Source of the DNA: Bryobacteraceae bacterium | GTDB taxonomy: Bacteria > Acidobacteriota > Terriglobia > Bryobacterales > Bryobacteraceae | Length of the DNA: 64,000 nucleotides | NCBI GenBank assembly: GCA_019187195.1 | Contig: JABAQT010000002.1 | Span: 147,320-211,319, forward strand | Direction of reading: 5' to 3' | Shown: in pieces, positions 18,063 through 26,201 of the stretch | How positions within the stretch are numbered: position 1 is the stretch's first letter | How the letters are laid out: each line of letters starts with the position of its first letter | Notes under the pieces: model-generated | What the model saw: only the letters and a program-made list of their open reading frames with translations | Told to the model about the DNA's origin: nothing | Databases searched by the model: none | Made by a program: the position numbers and the translations under genes

Positions 18063-20456
18063 CTACTCTCGCGGCGAAATGAATCGCACCGCCGGGAGCT
18101 TGGCGAGCGCCTCGATCTTGTCCAAGCTCACCCTTCCTGTCACCGCCTGCTCGCCTGCCTCCTGCCGCAGAACCTCGAACCCGAGCGTCTTCAAAGCCTC
18201 GATCGCGGCGGGGCTCAGGTTCGTCAGGTACACTTTCACTTCCGCCTTGCCGTTGCTCACAAACCGGGCTTTGGCGCCCTGCAATGCCGCCGCCACATCC
18301 GGATGGAGCTTTGCCGCGGACGCCGGACGCCGCGCCCCGTCCTCTTCCGTTTCCTTCTTGTCCTTGTACACCGGAGGTGGAGCCGTCGCCATTTGCGCGA
18401 ACCCGCCCAGCACTCCCTTGGACGTGGGCATCGGCCGGTTCGCAATCGACATCCGCGCCGTCATCGGAGCCATCGAGCCCGCCCGCTCCCTCTCGCCGAA
18501 TACTCCCTCATAGCTCACCCCATCGGGCATCTCCACCGGCGTCTCGATGCGCCGCGGTTGCCCCCCCTCGTACACCGTCTTCTCCTCCACCGCGACAAAC
18601 GCCGTAAACTGCGTCATCAGCCGGTAGTCGAGGCCCAGCTTCGTAATCTGGTTCCGCAATCCATCCGCCAGGCTCCCGTTCTGAATCCCGCGGAAATCCT
18701 GCCCCATCAAATCGTCGATCTTCGTCCGCGCCCACAACGAAGCGAGCGTGTCATGACGCGCCTCACTCGCCGGCAGATCCACCTGGATGTTCCGTACGAA
18801 ATCCCGTCCCGCGCTCTTTCCGTACACCCGCACCGTGCCTTTCCCCGCCGCGCTGTACCGTCCATGAATCACCAGCGGCTTCGCCGCGAACAGGTCCGGT
18901 ATCTGCTTCGGATACACATCCTCCACCTGCAATCCTCCCCAGTCCACGCGAATATCCGTCAGCAGGGGATTCCGCATCCGCTCGAAAAACCTCTTGGCCG
19001 CCGCCGGTCCGTCCGCCTCCAGCGTCACGTACTCCACTTCCCCTCTCCCGAACTCCGCCATCTTATCGAGCAGAAACCGGTTCACCGAATTGCCGATCCC
19101 GAAGCTGAACACCCGCGCGTTCGTATACTTCTTGACCTCTCCGATAATCTCCATATCGTTGCCCACATAGCCATCGGTCAGAAACGCAACCACTCTCAGG
19201 TGGTCCTGGCTGCGCGTCGGTTCAAGCGCCGCCCGGATCGCCTTCATCATCTCCGTCCCGCCGCCGCCTCTCCGACCTTCGATGAACTGCCGCGCTCTCT
19301 CCACGTTCTCCGCCGTCGCCGCGACCGGCCGCGGAAATAGAATGTTCGTGTCACCGGCGAACGTGATGACGTTGAAGGTGTCCCGCGGGTCCATATTCTG
19401 AAGCGCCATGCGCATCACTTCCTTCGACTTCTCGAGCGGAAAGCCCATCTGCGAACCGGACGTATCCACCACGAAAACCAGTTCCCGGGGCGTGATCTCG
19501 CTCGCGCTCACCCGCTCGGGCGGCTGCAGAATCAGGCTGAAAAATCCACCCCTTGAATCGCGGTGCGTCAGCACCGCGTCCTCCACCTTCCGCCCCGCCA
19601 CGTCGTACTTGAGAATGAAGTCCTTGTTCGGAATCACGGCCAGATTCTTCAGCCGCACGACGGCATGCCGCGAGTCGGGCCGCTCCGCCGCCACCTCGTG
19701 CGACGTGCATCGCAAACCGTCAATCGGCACGCCCGCATCGAGCGAAACCTCCAGCGTGATGTCATGCCCCGCCCTCGTGCCGGGAGCCGTCACCGGCGGC
19801 GTGATGCGCGAAGCGTCCGGAACGCGGTTCGTGTCCACCGCCCATCCCCCGCCCTGCCGCCCTACCGGCTTCCCCGGAATGTAGCGCGGCCCCACCACCA
19901 TCGGAAATACGAATTCGTACGTTCCCGCTTCGTATTTCAGCGTCTCCACGTAGCTGATCACGATCTTCACCTTCTCGCCGGGCCGGATATTGGCCACCGA
20001 CTGCGTGAAGATGTTCGGCCGTTCCTGTTCAAGCAGCGACGCCGTCCGGCCGCTGTTCCGCGCCGCGTCATAGATCGCCCGCGCTTCCTCCCGAGGCTTG
20101 ATCTTCCCCTTTATCGTCCGCTCCCCCGTGAACATCGTCATATCGTCCACGGCCGCGTTCTGCGGCAGGGGGAATGTGTAGACCGCCTCGATCGTCTCAT
20201 TCAGCGGATTCTCGAAGTTCTGCGTGACCGTAACTCTCGAGACGAAGCCGCTGATCTCCGCCTTGACCTCCGTCCGCTTCAGCGGACAGACCGCCCCGGG
20301 TCTCCCCTCCCGGTCTATGACGGTCAGAGCTCCGGAGCCATCCCCAAGTCTTGCGTCCGGCTTCGCCTCCGCGCGATAGCCCGGCCAGATTGTGAGCAGC
20401 CATGCCGCCGCAGCCGCGGCGGACAGGGTGAGTAGCGTTTGGTTCGTGTGTTTCAT
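18063..20456 (-). CDS. VIT domain plus von Willebrand factor A domain protein
   Basis: The 797-residue exported protein has an N-terminal hydrophobic segment (LLTLSAAAAAAWLLTIWPGY). A VIT domain covers roughly residues 55-185 (AEISGFVSRVTVTQNF, TFPLPQNAAVDDMTM, IKPREEARAIYDAA). A VWA domain begins about residue 325 with the metal-binding DTSGSQMG. A basic/proline-rich tail and a C-terminal domain end in IEALAKLPAVRFISPRE. The ATG at 20456 is chosen because GAGGA sits at a good distance; the in-frame TTG two codons earlier is too close. VIT/VWA proteins resemble inter-alpha-trypsin inhibitor heavy chains; their bacterial role is unclear, probably adhesion or envelope complexes. Confidence 0.85.
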   Translation of the reverse strand: MKHTNQTLLTLSAAAAAAWLLTIWPGYRAEAKPDARLGDGSGALTVIDREGRPGAVCPLKRTEVKAEISGFVSRVTVTQNFENPLNETIEAVYTFPLPQNAAVDDMTMFTGERTIKGKIKPREEARAIYDAARNSGRTASLLEQERPNIFTQSVANIRPGEKVKIVISYVETLKYEAGTYEFVFPMVVGPRYIPGKPVGRQGGGWAVDTNRVPDASRITPPVTAPGTRAGHDITLEVSLDAGVPIDGLRCTSHEVAAERPDSRHAVVRLKNLAVIPNKDFILKYDVAGRKVEDAVLTHRDSRGGFFSLILQPPERVSASEITPRELVFVVDTSGSQMGFPLEKSKEVMRMALQNMDPRDTFNVITFAGDTNILFPRPVAATAENVERARQFIEGRRGGGGTEMMKAIRAALEPTRSQDHLRVVAFLTDGYVGNDMEIIGEVKKYTNARVFSFGIGNSVNRFLLDKMAEFGRGEVEYVTLEADGPAAAKRFFERMRNPLLTDIRVDWGGLQVEDVYPKQIPDLFAAKPLVIHGRYSAAGKGTVRVYGKSAGRDFVRNIQVDLPASEARHDTLASLWARTKIDDLMGQDFRGIQNGSLADGLRNQITKLGLDYRLMTQFTAFVAVEEKTVYEGGQPRRIETPVEMPDGVSYEGVFGERERAGSMAPMTARMSIANRPMPTSKGVLGGFAQMATAPPPVYKDKKETEEDGARRPASAAKLHPDVAAALQGAKARFVSNGKAEVKVYLTNLSPAAIEALKTLGFEVLRQEAGEQAVTGRVSLDKIEALAKLPAVRFISPRE

Positions 20457-20528
20457 GGACAATCCTCACTGGGAAATGTCCCGGCCCGCACGATCCTTTC
20501 AGAAAAAATTCCGCCCGGATCACCCGCC

Positions 20529-21005
20529 TCAGAGCCAGTGCTGGCAGGAAAACGCTACCTGGTTCAACTTCTTCACAAACGTATCGAGCGTCATCCACCG
20601 CGGCTTGTTCAACCCGTACTTGAACCCGCTGTATGGATCGTTCAGGCACACCTCGGCATCCCCCGTCCACGGATCCCGCACGCCGCGCAACACCACGATG
20701 TGCTTATACCGCCCCTCGCAGTAATTCCCCGAAACCCAAATCGGCCCGTAGGTCTCCAGCTTGTACTTGATGTCGCTTACCGTCGTGAACCCCTTATACG
20801 TGCTCGAACTCAATCCGAGCGCGCCCCGGCAAACAGGAAACTCCGGATCGAGTATCCCGCGCTCCCTCATCTGCGCGTCGTTTGGCAGCGAATCCGCGCC
20901 CGAAACCGGCTTGTTCTTGTACTTCAGCATCATCTTGTAGGCGGCGTTCCAGCAGGTGGCGTTGGTTTCCTGCGCGATGTATGGCACTTCAATGATGTAT
21001 TCCAT
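20529..21005 (-). CDS. Papain-like cysteine protease, AvrRpt2/C39-like, leaderless
   Basis: The 158-residue protein is essentially one catalytic domain. The nucleophile C18 lies in ETNATCWNAAYKMML. H102 lies in YKHIVVLRGV, and N122/D123 in CLNDPYSGFKYG completes the triad. This order and spacing match the papain-like protease family that includes the AvrRpt2 effector. There is no signal peptide and no other domain, so it either acts in the cytosol or is secreted by a system that does not need an N-terminal leader. It follows the PAP2 gene on the same strand, 45 bp downstream. No immunity-like or processing-target gene is obvious nearby. Confidence 0.72.
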   Translation of the reverse strand: MEYIIEVPYIAQETNATCWNAAYKMMLKYKNKPVSGADSLPNDAQMRERGILDPEFPVCRGALGLSSSTYKGFTTVSDIKYKLETYGPIWVSGNYCEGRYKHIVVLRGVRDPWTGDAEVCLNDPYSGFKYGLNKPRWMTLDTFVKKLNQVAFSCQHWL

Positions 21006-21050
21006 GTTGTTTCCTCATCCGGACAGGCGTAAGCAGGCCCCCGGATTCTG

Positions 21051-21914
21051 TCACCGCGCTCGACTCTTTATCCGCCGCGCCACCATCCACGCCGCCAGCG
21101 AAATGCCGAACCCCGCCGCGGCATCCACCGCATAGTGGTATCTCCCATACACCGTCGCGGTCGCGATCCCCGCCGCCAGCAACAGCAGGCCTCGCCACAC
21201 CCACGGCTCCTCCGGCAGGATCTCCTTCATCCCGAAAGCGGCCGAAAAGGCCCCCGAAACATGCGCGCTCGGAAACACGCTCATATGAATCCCATACCCG
21301 CCCACAAGCGCCAAATTGAACCGCCGGAATACGGTGAACACACGCGGCAGGTCTTCGTTCGGAAATACCGTCCGCGGAGGCTCCGATGGAAAAAACGGGA
21401 ACAGCGCGTACGCGCTCAGAATCCCCGTGAGAAACACCGTCACAAAAGCGTCCATGCGTTCCATCTTGCGGCGCGCATACAACCACCCCATGCAGAACGG
21501 AGCGATTGCATACACCAGCGAGTAACAGATCTCGAGCAGCGACGGACCCGCCGCGCCCGCCGCCTCCACCAGACTCCGCAATCCCCACTGGTTTAACAAC
21601 ACCCGGTCCCACGCCACCCATCCCTGCTCCAGCCTGTATGTATGCGTGTGCGGCGCCAACCATCCCATCTCCCTGTAGGAAAGCAGCATCAGCGGAAGCG
21701 GATACCAGTCCCGCATCACGTTCAACAGCCTCGAATGCCTCAACCCTTCCGCGTACCCGAGCAGCAACAAACCCGCCATCACCATCGCGTTCGTCGCGAT
21801 CGTAACGCGCGTGATATCCCCCCGGACCGGCAGAATGACGCTGCACGCCGAACAATAAAGGAAGTACGCCGCCAGCATCCACTCCGATCTCCGTAACGTC
21901 ATTCTCAACCCCAT
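21051..21914 (-). CDS. PAP2-family integral membrane phosphatase
   Basis: The roughly 287-residue polytopic membrane protein has six or more hydrophobic helices. The PAP2 phosphatase motifs are in the C-terminal half: SVFPSAHVSGAF and GRYHYAVDAAAG with the catalytic His. An earlier SEPPRTVFPNEDLPR resembles inositol-phosphotransferase-type (PAP2_3) members. Likely substrates are lipid or isoprenoid phosphates. I start at the ATG at 21914; an ATG at 21902 or the 21950 start are alternatives, but the last overlaps the divergent esterase gene. Confidence 0.78.
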   Translation of the reverse strand: MGLRMTLRRSEWMLAAYFLYCSACSVILPVRGDITRVTIATNAMVMAGLLLLGYAEGLRHSRLLNVMRDWYPLPLMLLSYREMGWLAPHTHTYRLEQGWVAWDRVLLNQWGLRSLVEAAGAAGPSLLEICYSLVYAIAPFCMGWLYARRKMERMDAFVTVFLTGILSAYALFPFFPSEPPRTVFPNEDLPRVFTVFRRFNLALVGGYGIHMSVFPSAHVSGAFSAAFGMKEILPEEPWVWRGLLLLAAGIATATVYGRYHYAVDAAAGFGISLAAWMVARRIKSRAR

Positions 21915-21961
21915 GAGGCAAATTTCCAGTATCGCCAATGCGCGATACACTGAGGCTTCCG

Positions 21962-23896
21962 ATGCTTCCCTTCCTTGCTCTTCTCCTCGCCGGGCCGGCG
22001 CCGGCCCAGTCCCTGTGGAACGGCTATGAAAAGCGCGAGTTCACCGTCGATGGCGTCAAGGGATACGTCGTGCTTCCGCGTATCCCCGCCCCCGGCAACC
22101 CCTGGCTGTGGCGCGCGCGATTCCCCGAATACCACCCCGAAGCCGCCATCGCCCTCCTCGGCAAAGGCCTGCACATCGCTTATTACGATCTTCCGAACAT
22201 CTTCGGCAGCCCGAAAGCGGTGGAAAGCTTCGATCACTTCTATGCCTACGTCACACGGGCCTTCCACCTCTCTCCCAAAGCCGCGCTCGAAGGCGTCAGC
22301 CGCGGCGGCCTCTTCGTCTACAATTGGGCGCTGAAGAATCCCGAAAAGATCAGTTGCATCTATTGCGAATCTCCCGTCTGCGACTTGAAAAGCTGGCCCG
22401 GCGGCCGCGGCAAGGGAATCGGATCGCCGCCGGACTGGAAGCAGGCCCTCGAGTCCTTCGGCTTCACCGAACAACAGATGCTCGCCTTCCGTCACAATCC
22501 TCTCGACAACGCCCGCGCGCTCGGAGCTTACCGCATCCCCGCGCTGCACATCGTCAACGAACACGACACCGTCGTCCCCCCGGAAGAAAACACCGCCCCG
22601 TTTGCCGCGCGATACCGCGCAGCCGGCGGTCCCATCACCGTGCACTACAACACCAGCCTCCCGGAATCCCTCGGCGGCCATCACTTCCCGCTCGACGACC
22701 CCGCCCTGACCGTCAACTTCGTCCTCAGTCACACCGCCGGACGCGAGTCTCTCGCCGGAACCGGAATGACTCCGCACGGCGTCGAATACTTCCGCCTGCG
22801 CGAAGGTTTGCGCAACTCGCTCGCCCGCTTCTCTCATGGAGGCACGGCGCGCGTCGTCTTCCTCGGCGGCTCCATCACTCACATGAACGGCTGGCGCGGC
22901 ATGGTCTGCGCGTATCTCCGCAAACGTTTCCCGCAAACTGAATTTGACTGCGTCGACGCCGGCATCCCTTCCACCGGCTCCACTCCCGGAGCCTTCCGCC
23001 TCGCGCGCGACGTCTTTTCCCGCGGCCCGGTCGACCTTCTCTTCGAGGAGGCCGCCGTCAACGACGACACCAACGGCTTCACCGAACGCGAACAACTCAG
23101 GGGAATGGAGGGCATTGTCCGCCACGCCCGCCTCCTCAATCCGGGCCTCGACATCGTCCTCATGTACTTCGCCGATCCCGGCAAACTTCGCGAGATCCGC
23201 GCCGGCCGCACTCCTCTGGTCATCCGCACCCATGAACGCGTCGCCGGACAGTACGGCCTGCCCTCCATCGACCTCGCCCGCGAAGTCACCGAACGCATCG
23301 ATGCGGGCGAATTCACCTGGGAAAAGGATTTCCTCGACCTCCACCCCTCGCCCTTCGGCCAGACCCTCTATTTCCGCTCCATCGAGCGGCTGCTCGAAGC
23401 CGCATGGAAAGACCCCGCCGGTCCCTCCACCACGGTCCGCCCTTACTCCCTTCCACCTCCTCTCGATGAGAAGAGCTACTTCCGCGGCCGCCTCGTCTCC
23501 GTAAACGAAGCGAACCCCGGCGCGGGGTGGTCCGTCATCGAAAACTGGCGCCCCGGCGATGGCGTGGCGGCACGCCCCGGCTTCGTCGATGTGCCCGCAC
23601 TCGTCAGCCTGCGGCCCGGAGCCGAATGCAGCTTCTCCTTCGATGGGACTGCCGTGGGAATCTTCGTCGCCGCCGGACCCGATGCGGGCATCGTCGAGTA
23701 CAGCATCGATAACCAGCCCTTTCAAAGCCGGGACCTGTTCACTCAATGGAGCCCGAAACTCCACATCCCCTGGGCTTACGTCCTCTCCGCGGACCTTCCC
23801 CTCTCACGCCACCAGCTCCGCCTTCGCGTCAGCGCGCGCAAGAACCCCCAAAGCGCCGGCCATGCCATCCGCATCATTCATCTGCTCGTGAACTGA
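21962..23896 (+). CDS. Secreted two-domain esterase: alpha/beta hydrolase fused to SGNH hydrolase
   Basis: The 644-residue exported protein starts MLPFLALLLAGPAPAQS. The first half is an alpha/beta hydrolase with nucleophile S113 in GVSRGGLF, an acid in IVNEHDTVVPP and a His near GGHHFPLDD. The second half, from about residue 285, is an SGNH/GDSL hydrolase: S304 in FLGGSITHMNGW, a Gly block near GIPSTGS, N in EEAAVNDDTNG and D459/H461 in DLHPSPFG. A C-terminal beta-sandwich of about 150 residues follows. Such enzymes often remove acetyl or methyl groups from polysaccharides; two esterase domains in one chain suggest two ester linkages on one polymer. Its 3' end is duplicated downstream. Confidence 0.78.
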   Translation: MLPFLALLLAGPAPAQSLWNGYEKREFTVDGVKGYVVLPRIPAPGNPWLWRARFPEYHPEAAIALLGKGLHIAYYDLPNIFGSPKAVESFDHFYAYVTRAFHLSPKAALEGVSRGGLFVYNWALKNPEKISCIYCESPVCDLKSWPGGRGKGIGSPPDWKQALESFGFTEQQMLAFRHNPLDNARALGAYRIPALHIVNEHDTVVPPEENTAPFAARYRAAGGPITVHYNTSLPESLGGHHFPLDDPALTVNFVLSHTAGRESLAGTGMTPHGVEYFRLREGLRNSLARFSHGGTARVVFLGGSITHMNGWRGMVCAYLRKRFPQTEFDCVDAGIPSTGSTPGAFRLARDVFSRGPVDLLFEEAAVNDDTNGFTEREQLRGMEGIVRHARLLNPGLDIVLMYFADPGKLREIRAGRTPLVIRTHERVAGQYGLPSIDLAREVTERIDAGEFTWEKDFLDLHPSPFGQTLYFRSIERLLEAAWKDPAGPSTTVRPYSLPPPLDEKSYFRGRLVSVNEANPGAGWSVIENWRPGDGVAARPGFVDVPALVSLRPGAECSFSFDGTAVGIFVAAGPDAGIVEYSIDNQPFQSRDLFTQWSPKLHIPWAYVLSADLPLSRHQLRLRVSARKNPQSAGHAIRIIHLLVN

Positions 23897-24361
23897 TCTA
23901 CTTCGTCTCCACCATCCCCCGGTAGGGAACGTAACGCCCCCCCCAAAGCGCCGGCCATGCCATCCGCATCATTCATCTGCCCGTGAACGGATCTACTTCG
24001 TCTCCACCATCCCCCGGTAAGGAACGTGAATCGACATCGGCCCTCTCCAACGCGCCGGAACTTTCCCGCTGGCGCACCAATGAATCGCGTTGATCACCAG
24101 CCGCTGGAACAGAACCCGAAACCACACACCCTCTGGGCTTTACGTCCTCTCCGCGGACGTCTCCCCTTCGTTTCAGCGCAGGCCCCCCAAAGCGCCGGCC
24201 ATGCCATCCGCATCATTCATCTGCTCGTGAACGGATCTACTTAGTCTCCACCATCCCCCGGTAGGGAACGTGAATCGACATCGGCCCTCTCCAACGCGCC
24301 GGAACTTTCCCACTGGCGCACCAGTGAATCGCGTTGATCACCAGCCGCTGGAACGGAACCA
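23845..24361. repeat. Tandemly duplicated 3' ends of two convergent genes (three copies)
   Basis: A block beginning CCCCCAAAGCGCCGGCC occurs three times, at 23845, about 23940 and about 24184. Each copy carries the last codons of the esterase gene followed directly by the last codons of the convergent ThuA gene. Copy 1 breaks off near 23932, about 30 bp into the ThuA tail. Copy 2 carries about 130 bp of ThuA tail, to about 24118. Copy 3 is the real ThuA end. Before copy 3, 24122-24183 also resembles esterase sequence 23761-23844 with indels. Copy spacing is about 95 and 244 bp. The spare copies are noncoding relics between the two genes. Confidence 0.9.
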
Positions 24362-25076
24362 CATCGAAATCTTCCGGATGCCCCATCGACGTGTAGAAGG
24401 CGCGCCCGCCGTGCTTGTTCCTCCACGTCCACGCCACCGGATTGTCCTCCGCCGGTTTGTTCGGATTCACGGCATGCCCCATCAGCAGTTGCTTGGCATC
24501 CTTCGGTGGCCACTTCGGCAAAACGCGGTACAGCCAACTGCGTACATGAAACGGCCCGATCCCTTGCAGAATCGGATCCCCCGCCGGAGCGATCACCGAA
24601 ACATCCGTGCTCGCCTGGTGGCCAAAATGCGTGTGTCCATCCCCGCCCCAACCCGGAGGCGTGCCGAACGTCTCCGCTCCCCAGGCGTTCCAGCGCGCCA
24701 GCGGGCTATCCGCCGGGTACCTGAAGGCGTGCGAAGTGGTGCGGAACCCGAAAACCGGCTTCCCCGCCCTGACATAGGCGTCAATGTGCGCCAGTTGTTC
24801 CTCGGGCAGTTGCCGCCATCGCAGATAGAAAACCGCCACATCCGCGCTCCCCAATGCTTCAAGACCCGGTATGTCCTTCTCCCCGTTCTGGTCCGGCATG
24901 GACTTGAGCACCGTACACCTCATTCCGTAATGCTCCTCCAGTTCGCCCGCCACCACCGGCAGCGTGAACTCGCCGCTGTACTCATGATCTCCACACACGA
25001 AAACCACATGAGGCTTCCCCGCCGCCCTCAGTAGCGCCGCGCCCCCCAGCGAAATCGCAAACTCGCGCCGTAACAC
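24237..25076 (-). CDS. ThuA-like domain protein
   Basis: The 279-residue product has a ThuA (trehalose-utilisation-like, glutamine-amidotransferase fold) domain. VVFVCGDHEYSGEFTLPVVAGEL opens the fold, followed by VAVFYLRWRQLPEEQLAHIDAYV, GKPVFGFRTTSHAF and the late VAWTWRNKHGGRAFYTSMGHPEDF, all typical. The start is GTG at 25076, six bases after a near-perfect AGGAGG; the first residues LRREFAISLGGAALL form the short twin-arginine-like leader seen elsewhere here. The role of ThuA proteins is unsettled; secreted members go with sugar catabolism. Its 3' end is repeated in the adjoining intergenic DNA. Confidence 0.8.
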   Translation of the reverse strand: MLRREFAISLGGAALLRAAGKPHVVFVCGDHEYSGEFTLPVVAGELEEHYGMRCTVLKSMPDQNGEKDIPGLEALGSADVAVFYLRWRQLPEEQLAHIDAYVRAGKPVFGFRTTSHAFRYPADSPLARWNAWGAETFGTPPGWGGDGHTHFGHQASTDVSVIAPAGDPILQGIGPFHVRSWLYRVLPKWPPKDAKQLLMGHAVNPNKPAEDNPVAWTWRNKHGGRAFYTSMGHPEDFDVVPFQRLVINAIHWCASGKVPARWRGPMSIHVPYRGMVETK

Positions 25077-25080
25077 TTCC

Positions 25081-25089
25081 CACCTCCTT
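25081..25089 (-). promoter_or_regulatory. Strong ribosome binding site deciding a GTG start
   Basis: Read on the minus strand the bases are AAGGAGGTG, almost a full anti-16S match, with six bases between AGGAGG and the GTG at 25076. It fixes the start of the ThuA gene and shows that the open frame extending far upstream of it, opposite the GNAT gene, is not translated from an earlier start. Confidence 0.85.
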
Positions 25090-25211
25090 ACAGGTTCCCT
25101 CTCCAGCACTCCCGATCCTTGCCCGGCAGCCACCGTGGAGCCTGATTCAGCATACCCCGCGCCGCGCCTTGCCGTGCTCTCTCGCGCCCCTACGCTGCTA
25201 GACTCGAACTC

Positions 25212-26024
25212 ATGCCCTGGCACAGCGATCTCGCTCTCTCCCGGCGTCTCGAGCGCGCCGAAGCCACCGCCAACGCCCGCTTCGTCGAAGCCCGCGCCCT
25301 TGTCTTCCCCGGCTGTGGGGCCGGTTGGATCGAAGTCGCCGGAGCCTACGCAATGTTTGATGGCCCCGACTCGCCTTGTACGCAGACCTTCGCCCTCGGC
25401 CTCTTCGAAATGCCGCTTCCCGAAGACATGGACCGGATCGAGTCGTTCTTCGAAGAGCGCGGAGCGGCGGTCTTCCACGAAGTCAGTCCTCTCGCGGACA
25501 GGCGGATCCTCTCCCTGATGACAGCACGGGGATACAGTCCGTTCGAACTGTCCAACGTCCTCTGTTTGCCCCTCGAGGAGGAAATCCTCCTGGCGCCGGA
25601 CAAGTCCGTAAGCGTGTGTCTTGTGGAAGATGGAGAGAGAGAAATCTGGGCGCGCGCCGCGGCCGAAGGATGGAGCGACCATGCCGAGGTCTCCGGCCTG
25701 CTCCCTGGCGTGATGCGCGTGATGTGCGCGCGCCGTGATAACTTCACCTTCCTCGCCCGCATCGAAGGCCATCCCGTTGCCGCCGCGTCGCTCGCCATTC
25801 ATGAACGCGTCGCCCTGCTCGCCGGTGCGAGCACGATCCCCGAATGGCGCCGCCGCGGTGCTCAACTCGCGCTGCTCGAAGCACGTCTCTCCCATGCCCG
25901 GCAATCCGGCTGCGACGTCGCCATGATCGCGGCCGAGCCCGGCAGCGCCACGCAGCGCAATGTCGAACGCCTGGGGTTCCGCCTCGCCTACACGCGAATC
26001 AAGTGGGGGCGGGAATTGAATTGA
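25212..26024 (+). CDS. GNAT-family N-acetyltransferase
   Basis: The 270-residue protein has an N-terminal non-catalytic half, possibly a degenerate second GNAT fold (LFEMPLPEDMDRIESFFEERGAAVFHEVS in pieces). The C-terminal GNAT half shows the acetyl-CoA binding run STIPEWRRRGAQLALLEARL and RNVERLGFRLAYTRIKW, which ends the fold. It transfers an acetyl group to an unknown acceptor. The gene diverges from the ThuA gene and is followed by two strong hairpins. Confidence 0.82.
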   Translation: MPWHSDLALSRRLERAEATANARFVEARALVFPGCGAGWIEVAGAYAMFDGPDSPCTQTFALGLFEMPLPEDMDRIESFFEERGAAVFHEVSPLADRRILSLMTARGYSPFELSNVLCLPLEEEILLAPDKSVSVCLVEDGEREIWARAAAEGWSDHAEVSGLLPGVMRVMCARRDNFTFLARIEGHPVAAASLAIHERVALLAGASTIPEWRRRGAQLALLEARLSHARQSGCDVAMIAAEPGSATQRNVERLGFRLAYTRIKWGRELN

Positions 26025-26035
26025 TTCGAGAAAAT

Positions 26036-26074
26036 TCAACCTCCATTCGCACTGTTATTTCAGGGAGGTTGAAC
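26036..26074 (+). terminator. Inverted repeat, 10-bp perfect stem
   Basis: TTCAACCTCC at 26036-26045 pairs exactly with GGAGGTTGAA at 26065-26074 around a 19-base loop. It starts 11 bases after the GNAT stop. There is no U-run, so it may be an RNA-end stabiliser or a regulatory hairpin rather than a classic terminator. A second hairpin follows 50 bases later. Confidence 0.55.
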
Positions 26075-26125
26075 AGAGAGAACAAGTAACATACAACTTC
26101 GGGACAACAATACGAGAGAATGCGG

Positions 26126-26162
26126 AAGGGTTGACCCCGCTTGAAACGCGGCTTCAACCCTT
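26126..26162 (+). terminator. Terminator-like hairpin before larA
   Basis: AAGGGTTGA and CCGC at 26126-26140 pair with GCGG and TCAACCCTT at 26148-26162. A symmetrical 2x2 internal loop lies within the stem and the apical loop has seven bases. The second arm runs into TTTT. This fits an intrinsic terminator for the GNAT gene, although the hairpin lies only 40 bases before the larA start and could also act as a leader structure. Confidence 0.6.
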
Positions 26163-26201
26163 TTGCATTTCCATCCCTCCCGTCTGTGCTACGTTGCCCA
26201 T

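Noticed and set aside
24237..26039. A 600-residue open frame on the minus strand covering both the ThuA gene and the region opposite GNAT
   Set aside because: The strong ribosome site at 25081-25089 fixes a GTG start at 25076. Residues upstream are the low-complexity antisense of the GNAT gene.
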